A stretch of 64,000 bases of DNA from Gaetbulibacter saemankumensis DSM 17032 (GTDB lineage: Bacteria; Bacteroidota; Bacteroidia; Flavobacteriales; Flavobacteriaceae). The notes below the pieces were generated by a model that saw only the letters and a list, made by a program, of their open reading frames with translations, was not told the origin of the DNA and ran no database searches. Positions within the stretch are counted from its first letter, which is position 1. Every line of letters begins with the position of its first letter. This document shows positions 33,750 through 43,015 of the stretch, piece by piece. The stretch is from NCBI RefSeq assembly GCF_000425645.1, contig NZ_KE384430.1, positions 917,492-981,491 on the forward strand. The letters are read 5' to 3'. Made by a program: the position numbers and the translations under genes.

Positions 33750-34481
33750 ATGAAGACATTTGTAATAGGAGACATTCACGGCGGACTAAAGGCGCTGGTT
33801 CAGTTGCTCAATAAAATAGAAATAAAACAGGGAGATAAACTTATTTTTTTAGGTGATTATGTTGACGGTTGGAGTGAATCTGCTCAGTTAGTGCAATTTT
33901 TAATAGAGCTTTCGGAAACATTCAATTGTGTCTTTATAAAAGGAAATCATGATGTATGGTGTGAAGCGTGGTTAAAAAATAATTATGTTGATCCCATATG
34001 GTACATGCATGGTGGTAAGGAAACCATACAGAGTTACGAGAATGTTTCTACAGACGATAAATTACGACATTTTGAATTTTTTCATAGTATGAGCCTATAT
34101 CATATTGACGTTAATAATAGGCTGTTTTTACATGCAGGGTTTACTTCAATGCACGGGGTTGAAAAGGAAGTGTCTGCAGTAACATTTTATTATGATAGAA
34201 CCTTGTGGGAAATGGCCTTGGCTTTAGATAAAGATATGGAAGAAACCTCAGAGTTATATCCAAACCGATTGAAGCATTACAATGAAATTTTTATTGGGCA
34301 TACGCCTACCATTAATTACAATTGTTATGAGCCTATGAACGCGGCTAATGTTTGGAATATAGATACCGGGGCAGCATTTTTTGGTCCTCTTTCAGGAATG
34401 AATGTGGAAACTAAAGAAATATTTCAAAGTAATGTGGTTAGAACTTTCTACCCTGATGAAACAGGACGAAATAAAAGTTAA
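33750..34481 (+). CDS. PPP-family metallophosphoesterase
   Basis: 243 residues of the calcineurin-like phosphoesterase fold in its serine/threonine-phosphatase (PPP) form. The metal motifs are GDIHG (7-11), FLGDYVDGW (34-42), GNHD (about 70-73) and the histidines in LFLHAGF and GHTPT. Bacterial members act as protein phosphatases or on Ap4A (ApaH-like); the sequence does not decide. It has no signal peptide. It stands 70 bases ahead of the Mpo1-like gene, which may be in the same transcript. Confidence 0.9.
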   Translation: MKTFVIGDIHGGLKALVQLLNKIEIKQGDKLIFLGDYVDGWSESAQLVQFLIELSETFNCVFIKGNHDVWCEAWLKNNYVDPIWYMHGGKETIQSYENVSTDDKLRHFEFFHSMSLYHIDVNNRLFLHAGFTSMHGVEKEVSAVTFYYDRTLWEMALALDKDMEETSELYPNRLKHYNEIFIGHTPTINYNCYEPMNAANVWNIDTGAAFFGPLSGMNVETKEIFQSNVVRTFYPDETGRNKS

Positions 34482-34551
34482 TCTCAGAGTTTTATTTGGT
34501 GTAGCTCTAATATTGAAAGTTAAAAAGTATTACTAATATAAAAGATGAACT

Positions 34552-35037
34552 ATGCGAAAAATTGATAAATTATTAAATGAATATGCTGAAAGTCATCAAA
34601 CAATAATTAATATTAGGATACATTACATATGTGTGCCTGCTATATTTTTTAGTTTGATAGGATTGCTTTCTCAAGTTTCTTTGGTGGGTGTTTTCGGTGG
34701 TGTTTTGCCATCGGTTTTGTATCCTTATCTCAATTTGGGTGTTATAGTGTTATTTTTTGGTTTATTATATTATTTACGATTATCGTATGTGTTGTTTTTT
34801 GGTATGCTGATTTTTTCCATAATGATTTTATATGGTGTCCATTTTATTAACGGTTTAACTAAGGTGTCATCTTGGAAATTTATGCTTGGTATTTTTGTGG
34901 TTGCATGGATTGGACAATTTATTGGGCATAACCATGAAGGTAAAAAACCATCATTTTTAAAAGATTTACAATTTTTACTTATTGGTCCAGCTTGGACGTT
35001 GAGTCATTTACTAGCTTATTTTAAAATTAAATATTAA
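34552..35037 (+). CDS. Mpo1-like (DUF962/YGL010w) membrane protein
   Basis: 161 residues with four hydrophobic helices and the conserved histidine motifs ESHQTIINIRIHYICVP (about 13-29) and GQFIGHNHEGKKP (about 122-134), close to LLIGPAWTLSHLL at the end. In yeast Mpo1 is a non-heme iron dioxygenase that shortens 2-hydroxy fatty acids; the histidines are the probable iron ligands. Bacterial function is not shown, and a 2-hydroxy-lipid role would fit Bacteroidota that make hydroxylated sphingolipids, but that is inference. The reading is firm for the family. Confidence 0.87.
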   Translation: MRKIDKLLNEYAESHQTIINIRIHYICVPAIFFSLIGLLSQVSLVGVFGGVLPSVLYPYLNLGVIVLFFGLLYYLRLSYVLFFGMLIFSIMILYGVHFINGLTKVSSWKFMLGIFVVAWIGQFIGHNHEGKKPSFLKDLQFLLIGPAWTLSHLLAYFKIKY

Positions 35038-35427
35038 TAACGTCAACCTTGATAACTTCATTTTTATATGATTGAAGTATGTAAATTGTAATCGTTGCAT
35101 GCTGCCTTCAAAACCAACAACATTTATTTTTAGGTTGGTTAGGTATATCGGAGACATGAAGGAAACTCTTCAGCTAGAATCTGTATTTCACATGCTTTTT
35201 GGAATTTTTAATCCTGGTAATCCAAATTGAATAGGGAGGCAATATTACATGGTCCATTTGACTTCGTTAATTCACATTTTGCTTATGAAACATCTTTTTT
35301 GAGAAACAATTCGTAAATAATGAGTCGACATTAATTTTTAGGAATTGAATGGAGTTATAAAATCAATTTAATTTTTTAAAGACATGTTCGATTAGCCCTG
35401 AATTTATTAATATTTAACCGAAAAAGT
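35038..35427. other. Intergenic region with no supported gene
   Basis: 390 bases. Two very short frames (24 codons at 35156 and 17 codons near 35251) are present but have no support beyond being open. No clear promoter match or strong hairpin stands out before the barrel gene. It may be decayed sequence. Confidence 0.4.
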
Positions 35428-36066
35428 ATGAAAAAAGTTTTAGTGAGTTTATTTTCCATTCTAGTTGGATTACCTATGATTGCTCAAAGTATTGGTGAGA
35501 GCCCATGGGTGTTTGAAGCTGGAATTAATGCAGTAAACGTTTATTCTGTTGGGGAAGATGCTCCTCAAGGTCCATTTTTTGATGAATTTTTTAATGCAAG
35601 CGATCATTGGAATATAGGACTTCCAACCTTAAAAGTGGCGAGGTATTTAAATGAAGATATGTTCTTAAGTGTAAGAGCATCTTTTAATAAGATATCAAAA
35701 TGGGGAGAATTTCCCGATGTACCTCGAGTAAAAGTAGATAAGCTTACATATCTTGGTTTTGATGCTATGATTAACACAAATATTAATAACTTATTTAAAT
35801 CGGAAAAGGCAGAACCATTTGCCGGAGTGGGTTTAGGATATACTTGGATTGAGGAGGGAACTTACAATACGCTTTCCGAAACTGGCGGTGAACTAGTGGG
35901 AGCTGCCACCGTGAATGCGGCTATCGGATTAAAATACTGGTTATCCGAAACTATTGGCGTTAGTTGGGAAACAACATATAAGCATTCCTTTGAGGCTTAT
36001 TTAACAAAGCATTGGCAGCACAGTCTTGGCGTTGTCTTTAAAATAGAACAATGTCTTTGTTATTAA
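35428..36066 (+). CDS. Small outer-membrane beta-barrel protein
   Basis: 212 residues with a signal peptide (LVSLFSILVGLPMIAQS, cleavage about 20) and an amphipathic-strand pattern (EPFAGVGLGYTW, NAAIGLKYWLS, QHSLGVVFKIEQ). The protein ends EQCLCY, so two cysteines precede a terminal Tyr. The barrel at 1960 has the same size, the GLGY/GPGV-type turns and a similar cysteine tail (GCNYCF); they are probably distant paralogues. It is monocistronic, ended by the hairpin at 36088. Role unknown; small barrels of this kind are often annotated as porin-family or OmpA-like. Confidence 0.72.
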   Translation: MKKVLVSLFSILVGLPMIAQSIGESPWVFEAGINAVNVYSVGEDAPQGPFFDEFFNASDHWNIGLPTLKVARYLNEDMFLSVRASFNKISKWGEFPDVPRVKVDKLTYLGFDAMINTNINNLFKSEKAEPFAGVGLGYTWIEEGTYNTLSETGGELVGAATVNAAIGLKYWLSETIGVSWETTYKHSFEAYLTKHWQHSLGVVFKIEQCLCY

Positions 36067-36087
36067 ATTATATAGTATAGATAGAAC

Positions 36088-36118
36088 AAGGCTTAGATTA
36101 ATATTCTAAGCCTTTTTA
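36088..36118. terminator. Terminator between convergent genes
   Basis: Stem AAGGCTTAGA (36088-36097) / TCTAAGCCTT (36105-36114) with a 7-base loop and T-run on the plus strand, in the 55-base gap between the barrel gene and the purine nucleoside phosphorylase gene. Confidence 0.88.
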
Positions 36119-36121
36119 ATA

Positions 36122-36934
36122 CTAAAGAACTTTAATGAGTTCTTTAAATAGAGTAATCATATAAGGTTCAGCTTTAGAGGCCATATCGATAATTTCAGTA
36201 ATATCTACTGGCTTTAGATTATCGGGATCGCACTCATCTGTTAAAACTGAAATGGCAGCCGCTTTCAAATTAAGGTGATTGGCAACAATAATTTCAGGAA
36301 CTGTACTCATGCCCACCGCATCAGCGCCTATGGTTCGAAGCATACGGTATTCAGCTCGGGTTTCCAATTGAGGTCCAACTACGCTCGCGTAAACACCTTC
36401 ATGGAGCACTATGTTATTAGTTTTAGCAATTGCCTTAAATGTTGAATTAATGTCGGCATTATAAGGGGCGCTCATATCTGTGAATCGTGTTCCTAATTGT
36501 TCAACACCTTTAAATGCCAATGGCGAGCTGCCCTGTAAATTAATATGGTCCTCAATAAGCATAAGTTCCCCTTTTTTAAAGTTCAGGTTGATGGCGCCTG
36601 CAGCATTTGATACCAGTAGGGTTTTAATACCTAATTTTTGCATGATGCGTACAGGGTAAGTAACATCTTGTAGGCTGTAGCCTTCATAGAGGTGAAAACG
36701 TCCTTGCATAATGATGACCTTTTTACCTTCAAGTAAACCATAAATTAATTTACCTCTATGAAATTCAACTGTGGCTGTTGGGAAATTAGGAATGTGATTG
36801 TAGCTTACTTCGTGAATAATTTCAATTTCATTAAGGAACAGACCAAGTCCTGTTCCTAAAATAATGCCAATTTCTGGTTTGTCGAATCCTTTATCTTGTA
36901 AGTAAGATGTGGTTTGTTCTATATATTTAATCAT
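36122..36934 (-). CDS. Purine nucleoside phosphorylase (trimeric type)
   Basis: 270 residues of the PNP/MTAP class II family. The phosphate motif ILGTGLG (25-31), the GRFHLYEGY motif (about 79-87) and the base-binding VGPQLETRAEYRMLRTIGADAVGMSTVPE segment (about 182-210) fit PNP, which splits purine nucleosides with phosphate into base and ribose 1-phosphate. The Glu in QLETRAE and the Asn in VLTDECDPDNL are the usual base-contact residues; here the Asn region reads TDECDP, so substrate specificity may differ slightly from inosine/guanosine PNP. Monocistronic, minus strand. Confidence 0.9.
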   Translation of the reverse strand: MIKYIEQTTSYLQDKGFDKPEIGIILGTGLGLFLNEIEIIHEVSYNHIPNFPTATVEFHRGKLIYGLLEGKKVIIMQGRFHLYEGYSLQDVTYPVRIMQKLGIKTLLVSNAAGAINLNFKKGELMLIEDHINLQGSSPLAFKGVEQLGTRFTDMSAPYNADINSTFKAIAKTNNIVLHEGVYASVVGPQLETRAEYRMLRTIGADAVGMSTVPEIIVANHLNLKAAAISVLTDECDPDNLKPVDITEIIDMASKAEPYMITLFKELIKVL

Positions 36935-37092
36935 GATATTGTCTTACGATTTGTTTTATAACAATGTTGTGCCTATTAGAAATATGAAGTTCTTTAGCTC
37001 AAAGTTAAACATCATTAATTAACATAAGTAGGCTGAAAGATACATGTTTTTAGCAGCGTGTTTATTTTTTGTAAAGATAAAATATAGATTAA

Positions 37093-37122
37093 ATAAAGTC
37101 GCAAAGAAGCTTGCGACTTTAT
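37093..37122 (-). terminator. Terminator of the acyl-CoA dehydrogenase gene
   Basis: Perfect 12-bp stem ATAAAGTCGCAA / TTGCGACTTTAT with a 6-base loop, 42 bases after the stop on the minus strand, followed by T-rich sequence. Confidence 0.8.
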
Positions 37123-37163
37123 AACTAGACTGAATATGTTTATGTCTTAATTGGTAGAAAAAA

Positions 37164-38306
37164 TTAATCTCGAGTTAGAGTTCTGGAAATGACTATTTTT
37201 TGAATTTCTGAAGTACCTTCATAAATCTGAGTTATTTTGGCATCTCTCATCAGTCGCTCTACATGATATTCTTTAACAAAACCATTACCACCATGAATTT
37301 GTACGGCTTCGGTTGTGTGTCTCATGGCTACAGTAGAAGCAAAAAGTTTAGCAGTAGCACTGGATACGTTGTAGTCGTTTCCTTGATCTTTATCCCAAGC
37401 GGCTTTCATTACTAAATGTCGGGCAGCTTCAATTTCGGTATGCATATCGGCTAGTTTGAAAGCAATAGCCTGATGATTGCAAATTTCGGTGCCAAAGGCT
37501 TTACGCTCTTTAGAGTATTTGAGAGCTAATTCATAGGCTCCAGATGCGATACCAAGAGCTTGAGCAGCAATACCGATGCGTCCACCAGCAAGGGTTTTCA
37601 TAGCAAATCGGAAACCTGAGCCATCATCGCCTATACGGTTTTCTTTTGGAACCTTTACGTCATTAAATTGTAGAGTATGTGTATCGCTTCCCCTAATACC
37701 AAGTTTATTTTCTTTGGGACCTATATGGAATCCTTCCATGCCTTTTTCAATAATAAAAGCGTTAATCCCGTGTGAGCCTTTATCTCTATCGGTTTGTGCA
37801 ATAACTAAATATACATCGGCACGTCCACCATTGGTAATCCAGTTTTTTGTGCCATTTAATAAGTAATAATCGCCTTTATCGATGGCGGTAGTTTTTTGTG
37901 AAGTGGCATCGCTGCCTGCTTCGGGTTCGCTTAGACAAAAAGCGCCTATATATTCTCCTGTTGCTAATTTTGTGAGGTATTTTTCTTTTTGAGCTTCAGA
38001 TCCAAAGGCTTCCATACCATAGCAAACCAAGGAGTTATTTACAGAAACAATAACTGATGCTGATGCGTCGATTTTAGATAATTCTTCCATGATTATAACA
38101 TAGGATATGGCATCCATGCCGCTACCACCGTATTTGGGATCGACCATTACCCCTAGGAATCCTAGTTCTCCCATTTTTTTTACTAGGGTATCTGGAAATT
38201 GTTGTTTTTCATCACGTTCTATAACTCCGGGCAGCAATTCTGTTTGAGCAAAATTGCGAGCAGCTTCACGAATCATGATATGCTCTTCTGAAAGATTAAA
38301 ATCCAT
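37164..38306 (-). CDS. Acyl-CoA dehydrogenase (short-chain type)
   Basis: 380 residues of the FAD acyl-CoA dehydrogenase fold. Signature 1 reads GAFCLSEPEAGSDA (about 125-138) and signature 2 QIHGGNGFVKEYHVERLMRDAKI (about 335-357). The catalytic Glu is in YEGTSEIQ near residue 367, where short- and medium-chain enzymes have it. It performs the first oxidation of beta-oxidation, moving electrons to ETF. Chain length is inferred from the pattern only. The gene is monocistronic with its own promoter element, divergent from anmK. Confidence 0.93.
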   Translation of the reverse strand: MDFNLSEEHIMIREAARNFAQTELLPGVIERDEKQQFPDTLVKKMGELGFLGVMVDPKYGGSGMDAISYVIIMEELSKIDASASVIVSVNNSLVCYGMEAFGSEAQKEKYLTKLATGEYIGAFCLSEPEAGSDATSQKTTAIDKGDYYLLNGTKNWITNGGRADVYLVIAQTDRDKGSHGINAFIIEKGMEGFHIGPKENKLGIRGSDTHTLQFNDVKVPKENRIGDDGSGFRFAMKTLAGGRIGIAAQALGIASGAYELALKYSKERKAFGTEICNHQAIAFKLADMHTEIEAARHLVMKAAWDKDQGNDYNVSSATAKLFASTVAMRHTTEAVQIHGGNGFVKEYHVERLMRDAKITQIYEGTSEIQKIVISRTLTRD

Positions 38307-38346
38307 AGCAATGATGTTAAAATATTGATTTAATAAAAATTGTCAT

Positions 38347-38354
38347 CAAATATA
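38347..38354 (-). promoter_or_regulatory. -7 element (TATATTTG on minus strand) of the acyl-CoA dehydrogenase gene
   Basis: CAAATATA on the plus strand; reads TATATTTG on the minus strand with a TTG (38375-38377) 20 bases upstream. It faces the anmK promoter at 38388-38395. Confidence 0.55.
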
Positions 38355-38387
38355 GTGTTTTAATGATAAATTTTCAATGGTTATTGT

Positions 38388-38395
38388 TATTTTTG
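38388..38395 (+). promoter_or_regulatory. -7 element (TATTTTTG) of anmK; decides the start
   Basis: The exact match ends six bases before the ATG at 38402, so the transcript would be leaderless or nearly so. A start at 38363 would lie upstream of the promoter and is rejected. Confidence 0.6.
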
Positions 38396-38401
38396 CACAA
38401 T

Positions 38402-39466
38402 ATGATAAAATCAAGATATAAGGTTATAGGTGTTATGTCTGGGACCTCTTTGGATGGTGTCGACATAGTTTATGTGGACTTTAGCCTTAAATCTGAATGG
38501 GGATTTGAAATTTTGTATGCTGAAACGTTTGCTTATAATTCTGATTGGATTATAATTTTAAAAGACCTTGTATCATGTTCGATTCAGGAATTGAAAGAGA
38601 TTGATAAATCATATACTTTATATTTATCCAAAGTCATACAGGATTTTATCGATAAATATAATATTGTTGAAATTGATGCAATCTGCACACATGGGCATAC
38701 AGCTATGCATCAACCTGAGAATGGATTTACTTATCAAATAGGAAATTTACCTGTTTTGGCGAAATTATTAAAACAAAAAGTCGTTTGTGATTTTAGAGTT
38801 CAGGATGTTGCTTTAGGGGGGCAGGGGGCGCCATTGGTTCCGATAGGTGACAGGCTGTTGTTTTCTGATTATCAGTACTGTTTAAATCTTGGAGGTTTTG
38901 CTAATATTTCTTATGAGATAGATAATGAGCGCATCGCATATGATATTTGTCCGGTAAATGTTGTTTTGAATCATTATGTGAGGACAATTGGATTTGATTT
39001 TGATGATGGAGGTAGTGTAGCTGCGGCAGGCGTGATAAATAAATCCTTACTCGAAAAATTAAATGCGTTAAGGTTTTATTGTGAGGAGCCTCCAAAATCA
39101 CTGGGTCTAGAATGGGTTAAGAAAGAGGTGTTGCCTTTAATAGATTCGTATCATCTTGAAGTGAAAGATGTTTTAAGAACATTTGTAGAGCATATTGCTA
39201 TTCAAATAAGTTCAGAAATTAATAAAACTGAAATTAGTACCGTGTTAGTAACAGGTGGAGGCGCTTATAATAAGTTTCTTATAAATCTGTTAAAAAAATA
39301 TGCTATTCATAATATAATTACTCCCTCAGAGCAGATTGTCGAATTTAAAGAGGCTTTAATTTTTGCTTTCTTAGGTGTCTTAAAAATTGAAAATCAGGTA
39401 AATTGTTTAAAGAGTGTTACTGGAGCTACAAAAAACCATAGTTCTGGAGAAATATATCTTCCTTAA
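38402..39466 (+). CDS. anmK: Anhydro-N-acetylmuramic acid kinase
   Basis: 354 residues from the ATG at 38402 (MIKSRYKVIGVMSGTSLDG). AnmK phosphorylates and hydrolyses anhydro-MurNAc released from peptidoglycan, yielding MurNAc 6-phosphate. Conserved ATPase-fold motifs are VMSGTSLDGVD (9-19), HGHTAMHQP, CDFRVQDVALGGQGAPLVP (about 132-150), NLGGFANIS and VTGGGAYN near the C-terminus. The length fits the family. An upstream in-frame ATG at 38363 would add 13 hydrophobic residues that the promoter position argues against. No other murein-recycling gene is adjacent. Confidence 0.93.
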   Translation: MIKSRYKVIGVMSGTSLDGVDIVYVDFSLKSEWGFEILYAETFAYNSDWIIILKDLVSCSIQELKEIDKSYTLYLSKVIQDFIDKYNIVEIDAICTHGHTAMHQPENGFTYQIGNLPVLAKLLKQKVVCDFRVQDVALGGQGAPLVPIGDRLLFSDYQYCLNLGGFANISYEIDNERIAYDICPVNVVLNHYVRTIGFDFDDGGSVAAAGVINKSLLEKLNALRFYCEEPPKSLGLEWVKKEVLPLIDSYHLEVKDVLRTFVEHIAIQISSEINKTEISTVLVTGGGAYNKFLINLLKKYAIHNIITPSEQIVEFKEALIFAFLGVLKIENQVNCLKSVTGATKNHSSGEIYLP

Positions 39467-39634
39467 AAGTATCATAATTTTAATCATTTATAATATAATT
39501 TTTTAGATTTGTTGAATTAATAATTTAATCACTTTTATAATCATGACACAGTTATAGCTACGCTTAATAACCATTACTAACAAACATTAAGATTATTACC
39601 AATAAGCTACAACTAACATTTTTAAAAAAGAACA

Positions 39635-40861
39635 ATGAAAGAATTATTAAAGAAGTATGAAAACAAAGCACCTGAAATAGTATTTAACTGGAAAGATTCT
39701 GATACAGAAGCCGAAGGTTGGGTAGTTATTAACTCCTTAAGAGGGGGTGCTGCTGGTGGAGGAACGCGTATGCGTAAAGGGTTAGATGTCAATGAGGTGT
39801 TGTCATTAGCAAAAACGATGGAGATTAAGTTTACTGTGTCAGGTCCTGCCATAGGAGGCGCGAAGTCAGGAATTAATTTTGATCCGAAAGATCCAAGAAA
39901 AAAAGGCGTTTTAGAACGTTGGTATAAAGCGGTTTCTCCTTTATTAAAAAGTTACTATGGTACGGGAGGTGATTTAAATGTTGATGAAATTCATGAAGTT
40001 ATTCCAATTACTGAAGAAAGTGGTGTTTGGCATCCTCAGGAAGGCGTTTTTAACGGACATTTTAAACCTACAGAAGCCGATAAAATTAATCGAATTGGTC
40101 AATTAAGACAAGGGGTTATAAAAGTTCTTGAAAATCCGATTTACTCGCCAAGTGTGCAGAGAAAATATACCGTAGCCGATATGATTACTGGGTTTGGTGT
40201 GGCAGAAGCAGTAAAACATTTTTATGACATTTATGATGGTTCAGTAGTAGGGAAAAGAGCCGTGGTACAAGGGTTTGGAAATGTTGGGGCAGCGGCAGCT
40301 TATTACTTAGCTCAAATGGGAGCGAAAGTAGTTGGAATTATTGATATTGCCGGCGGCTTAATAAAAGAAGAGGGCTTTAGTTTTGAAGAAATAAAAGCAT
40401 TATTCTTAGCAAAAAAAGGAAATACTTTAGAAAGTGATAATTTAATTCCTTTTGATGAAATAAATGAAAAAATTTGGTCTATTAATACAGAGATTTTTGC
40501 ACCTTGCGCGGCATCAAGATTAATAACTGATAATCAAATAAATCAGATGATAAATAATGGTTTAGAAGTAATTTCATGTGGTGCAAATGTTCCGTTTGCA
40601 GACAAAGAAATATTTTTCGGACCTATCATGGAAGCTACTGATAGTAGAGTGAGTTTAATTCCAGATTTTATCTCAAATTGTGGTATGGCACGTGTTTTTG
40701 CTTATTTCATGGAGCGACGTGTGCAGATGACTGATGAAGCTATTTTTAATGATACATCTAATAAAATAAAGGAAGCAATAATAAACGTACATAATAAAAA
40801 CCAACAAAAAACGGGTTTAAGTGCAACAGCATTCGAAATAGCACTGAATCAACTTATTTAA
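39635..40861 (+). CDS. Glu/Leu/Phe/Val dehydrogenase
   Basis: 408 residues of the amino-acid dehydrogenase superfamily that reversibly deaminates an amino acid with NAD(P). The catalytic lysine is in GGAKSGINFDPKD (about 75-87), with the GGGTRMR substrate block just before. The Rossmann motif is VQGFGNVGAAAAYYLAQMGAKVVGI (about 213-237). Overall spelling is nearer the bacterial leucine/glutamate-like clade than E. coli GdhA, and the exact amino acid is not resolved. NhaD starts nine bases after its stop, so the genes are probably one transcript. Confidence 0.9.
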   Translation: MKELLKKYENKAPEIVFNWKDSDTEAEGWVVINSLRGGAAGGGTRMRKGLDVNEVLSLAKTMEIKFTVSGPAIGGAKSGINFDPKDPRKKGVLERWYKAVSPLLKSYYGTGGDLNVDEIHEVIPITEESGVWHPQEGVFNGHFKPTEADKINRIGQLRQGVIKVLENPIYSPSVQRKYTVADMITGFGVAEAVKHFYDIYDGSVVGKRAVVQGFGNVGAAAAYYLAQMGAKVVGIIDIAGGLIKEEGFSFEEIKALFLAKKGNTLESDNLIPFDEINEKIWSINTEIFAPCAASRLITDNQINQMINNGLEVISCGANVPFADKEIFFGPIMEATDSRVSLIPDFISNCGMARVFAYFMERRVQMTDEAIFNDTSNKIKEAIINVHNKNQQKTGLSATAFEIALNQLI

Positions 40862-40870
40862 TTTTAATTT

Positions 40871-42262
40871 ATGGAAACAGCAATCATCTTAGTATTTATA
40901 ATTGGCTATTTAGCCATAACACTCGAGCATAACTTAAAAATTGATAAGCTCGTCCCGGCGTTGGTTATGATGGCTATTAGTTGGGCATTAATATCTTTTG
41001 GGATTGATAGTTTTCCAAATTGGTTTGATTCGGCCAATCATAATTTATTAGAAAGTTTTGGTCTGTTAGAGCATGAAGAAAAAATGCATATAATGGAAGA
41101 AACCTTATTGCATCACTTAGGAAAGACCGCTGAAATTTTAGTGTTCCTGTTAGGAGCTATGACCATCGTTGAAATCATTGATTACTTCGATGGTTTTTCC
41201 ACTATAAAGGATTTCGTGAAAACAAAAAAGAAGACCAAAATTCTATGGATTTTTTCAATTTTGGCTTTTATTCTTTCAGCTATTATCGATAACCTAACCG
41301 CCACTATCGTACTGATTTCTATTTTACAGAAAATTGTGAAAGATAGAAATATGCGTATCTGGTACGCAGGTTTAATTATTATTGCCGCTAATGCGGGTGG
41401 AGCTTGGTCTCCAATAGGTGATGTTACCACAACGATGCTTTGGATAGGTAAAAAAGTTTCTTCTGAGAAATTATTTCTTTATTTATTTATTCCTTCTTTA
41501 ATCTGTATGGCTCTTCCTTCTTTTATAGCATCCTTTTTACCAATATTTAAAGGAAACCTGGACATTGAAGAAACTGTAGATAAAAAGAAATCTAAATTTG
41601 GTTCAACCATGTTGTATTTAGGGTTAGGGGCTATTGTATTTGTACCAGTATTTAAAATGGTAACGCATTTGCCTCCTTATGTCGGAATGATGTTATCTTT
41701 AGGGGTAGTTGCAATTTTTGCTGAAATTTATAGTAGCTCTAAGTTTAGTTTGACGGTTTATGATGCGGAAGAAAGTGATGCACATGCACACCATAGCCCA
41801 GTACATTATTCGTTATCTAAAATAGAATTACCTAGTATTTTATTCTTCTTAGGAATATTAATGGCTGTAGCAGGTTTAGAGTCGTTAGGTATATTATTTG
41901 GTTTTGCCAACTCTCTTCAGGATTCAATGCCGCTATTAGGAACAGAATTACATCATGCAGGTGTTTCAGATTTAGTGGTACTATTATTGGGTGTAGGCTC
42001 TGCTGTTATTGATAATGTTCCCTTAGTTGCAGCAAGTTTAGGAATGTTCTCAGAACCTTTAGATAATGAACTTTGGCATTTTATTGCCTTTTCTGCTGGA
42101 ACAGGAGGAAGTATGTTAATCATTGGGTCTGCTGCTGGAGTTGTTGCAATGGGAATGGAGAAAATAGATTTCTTTTGGTATTTAAAAAAGATTTCATGGC
42201 TAGCATTATTAGGCTTTTTGGCGGGTTCAGCCGCATTTATGGTTACAAGAACTTTATTTTAA
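40871..42262 (+). CDS. nhaD: NhaD-type sodium:proton antiporter
   Basis: 463 residues with about 12 hydrophobic helices, of the ion transporter superfamily (PF03600-like). Landmarks are FLLGAMTIVEIIDYFDGF near 92-108, IIDNLTATIVLISIL near 138-152 and GGAWSPIGDVTTTMLW near 176-192, with VIDNVPLVAASLGMF near 377; the duplicated IDN motifs lie in the two halves. A His-rich loop (DAHAHHSPVHYS) sits near 306-317 between them. NhaD exchanges sodium for protons and fits a marine or sodium-exposed life style. It sits 53 bases upstream of exbB. Confidence 0.92.
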   Translation: METAIILVFIIGYLAITLEHNLKIDKLVPALVMMAISWALISFGIDSFPNWFDSANHNLLESFGLLEHEEKMHIMEETLLHHLGKTAEILVFLLGAMTIVEIIDYFDGFSTIKDFVKTKKKTKILWIFSILAFILSAIIDNLTATIVLISILQKIVKDRNMRIWYAGLIIIAANAGGAWSPIGDVTTTMLWIGKKVSSEKLFLYLFIPSLICMALPSFIASFLPIFKGNLDIEETVDKKKSKFGSTMLYLGLGAIVFVPVFKMVTHLPPYVGMMLSLGVVAIFAEIYSSSKFSLTVYDAEESDAHAHHSPVHYSLSKIELPSILFFLGILMAVAGLESLGILFGFANSLQDSMPLLGTELHHAGVSDLVVLLLGVGSAVIDNVPLVAASLGMFSEPLDNELWHFIAFSAGTGGSMLIIGSAAGVVAMGMEKIDFFWYLKKISWLALLGFLAGSAAFMVTRTLF

Positions 42263-42314
42263 AATACTTTAGTAAAGAAAGAAACGTTATACAACGGTAA
42301 GAGAAATTATTTAT

Positions 42315-43013
42315 ATGTTAAGCACAGTTTTACAAGATACACTAGAACAAGCAGAATTACCCGATGGTGAGTCTGTTGAAAAAACACTCTCAATTATAGA
42401 ACTTATAAGTAGTGGTGGGGTAGCCGGTCAGGTGATCATAATTTTGTTATTCGTATTACTTATGGGGGCTATTTATATTTATTTTGAGCGATTGTTTGCT
42501 ATTAAGGCCGCATCCCAAATCGATGCTAATTTTATGAATCAAATTAAAGATCATGTGTCTCATGGTAAAATTGATTCAGCGCAATTATTATGTGCTCAGG
42601 TAAATTCTCCGGTATCCCGTTTAATAACAAAGGGGTTATCTCGTATAGGTAAACCATTGGCAGATATAAATACCGCCATTGAAAATGCAGGTAGACTAGA
42701 AGTGTATGGACTAGAGAAAAATGTGAGTATTCTTGCAACCATTTCTGGGGCGGCTCCTATGATTGGGTTTCTTGGTACGGTTATTGGAATGATCTTATCG
42801 ATATTTGAAATAGCGAATTCTGGTGGACAAATCGATATAAAATTATTGGCTGATGGCTTGTATACCGCAATGACAACTACGGTTGCCGGATTAATAGTAG
42901 GTATTGTAGCTTATATGGCGTATAATCACTTGGTTGTAAAAACAGATAAAGTGGTTTATCAAATGGAGGCGAATTCTGTTGAATTCCTAGATCATTTAAA
43001 CGAGCCGACATAA
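42315..43013 (+). CDS. exbB: ExbB/TolQ/MotA-family proton channel subunit
   Basis: 232 residues with three membrane helices: one at about 36-56 (IIILLFVLLMGAIYIYFERL) and two near the end (ISGAAPMIGFLGTVIGMILSIFEI and ADGLYTAMTTTVAGLIVGIVAYMAY). The proton-channel threonines and the G-F-LGTV-G-M motif are conserved. Together with ExbD and TonB it uses the proton motive force to power outer-membrane transport or, in other cases, Tol-type envelope maintenance. The two following genes encode ExbD/TolR and a TonB-like protein, so the ExbB-ExbD-TonB system is the better call. Confidence 0.9.
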   Translation: MLSTVLQDTLEQAELPDGESVEKTLSIIELISSGGVAGQVIIILLFVLLMGAIYIYFERLFAIKAASQIDANFMNQIKDHVSHGKIDSAQLLCAQVNSPVSRLITKGLSRIGKPLADINTAIENAGRLEVYGLEKNVSILATISGAAPMIGFLGTVIGMILSIFEIANSGGQIDIKLLADGLYTAMTTTVAGLIVGIVAYMAYNHLVVKTDKVVYQMEANSVEFLDHLNEPT

Positions 43014-43015
43014 GG

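Noticed and set aside
35156-35230. A 24-codon frame in the intergenic region before the second barrel
   Set aside because: Too short, without a clear upstream site or a recognisable peptide pattern; noted only as part of the gap.
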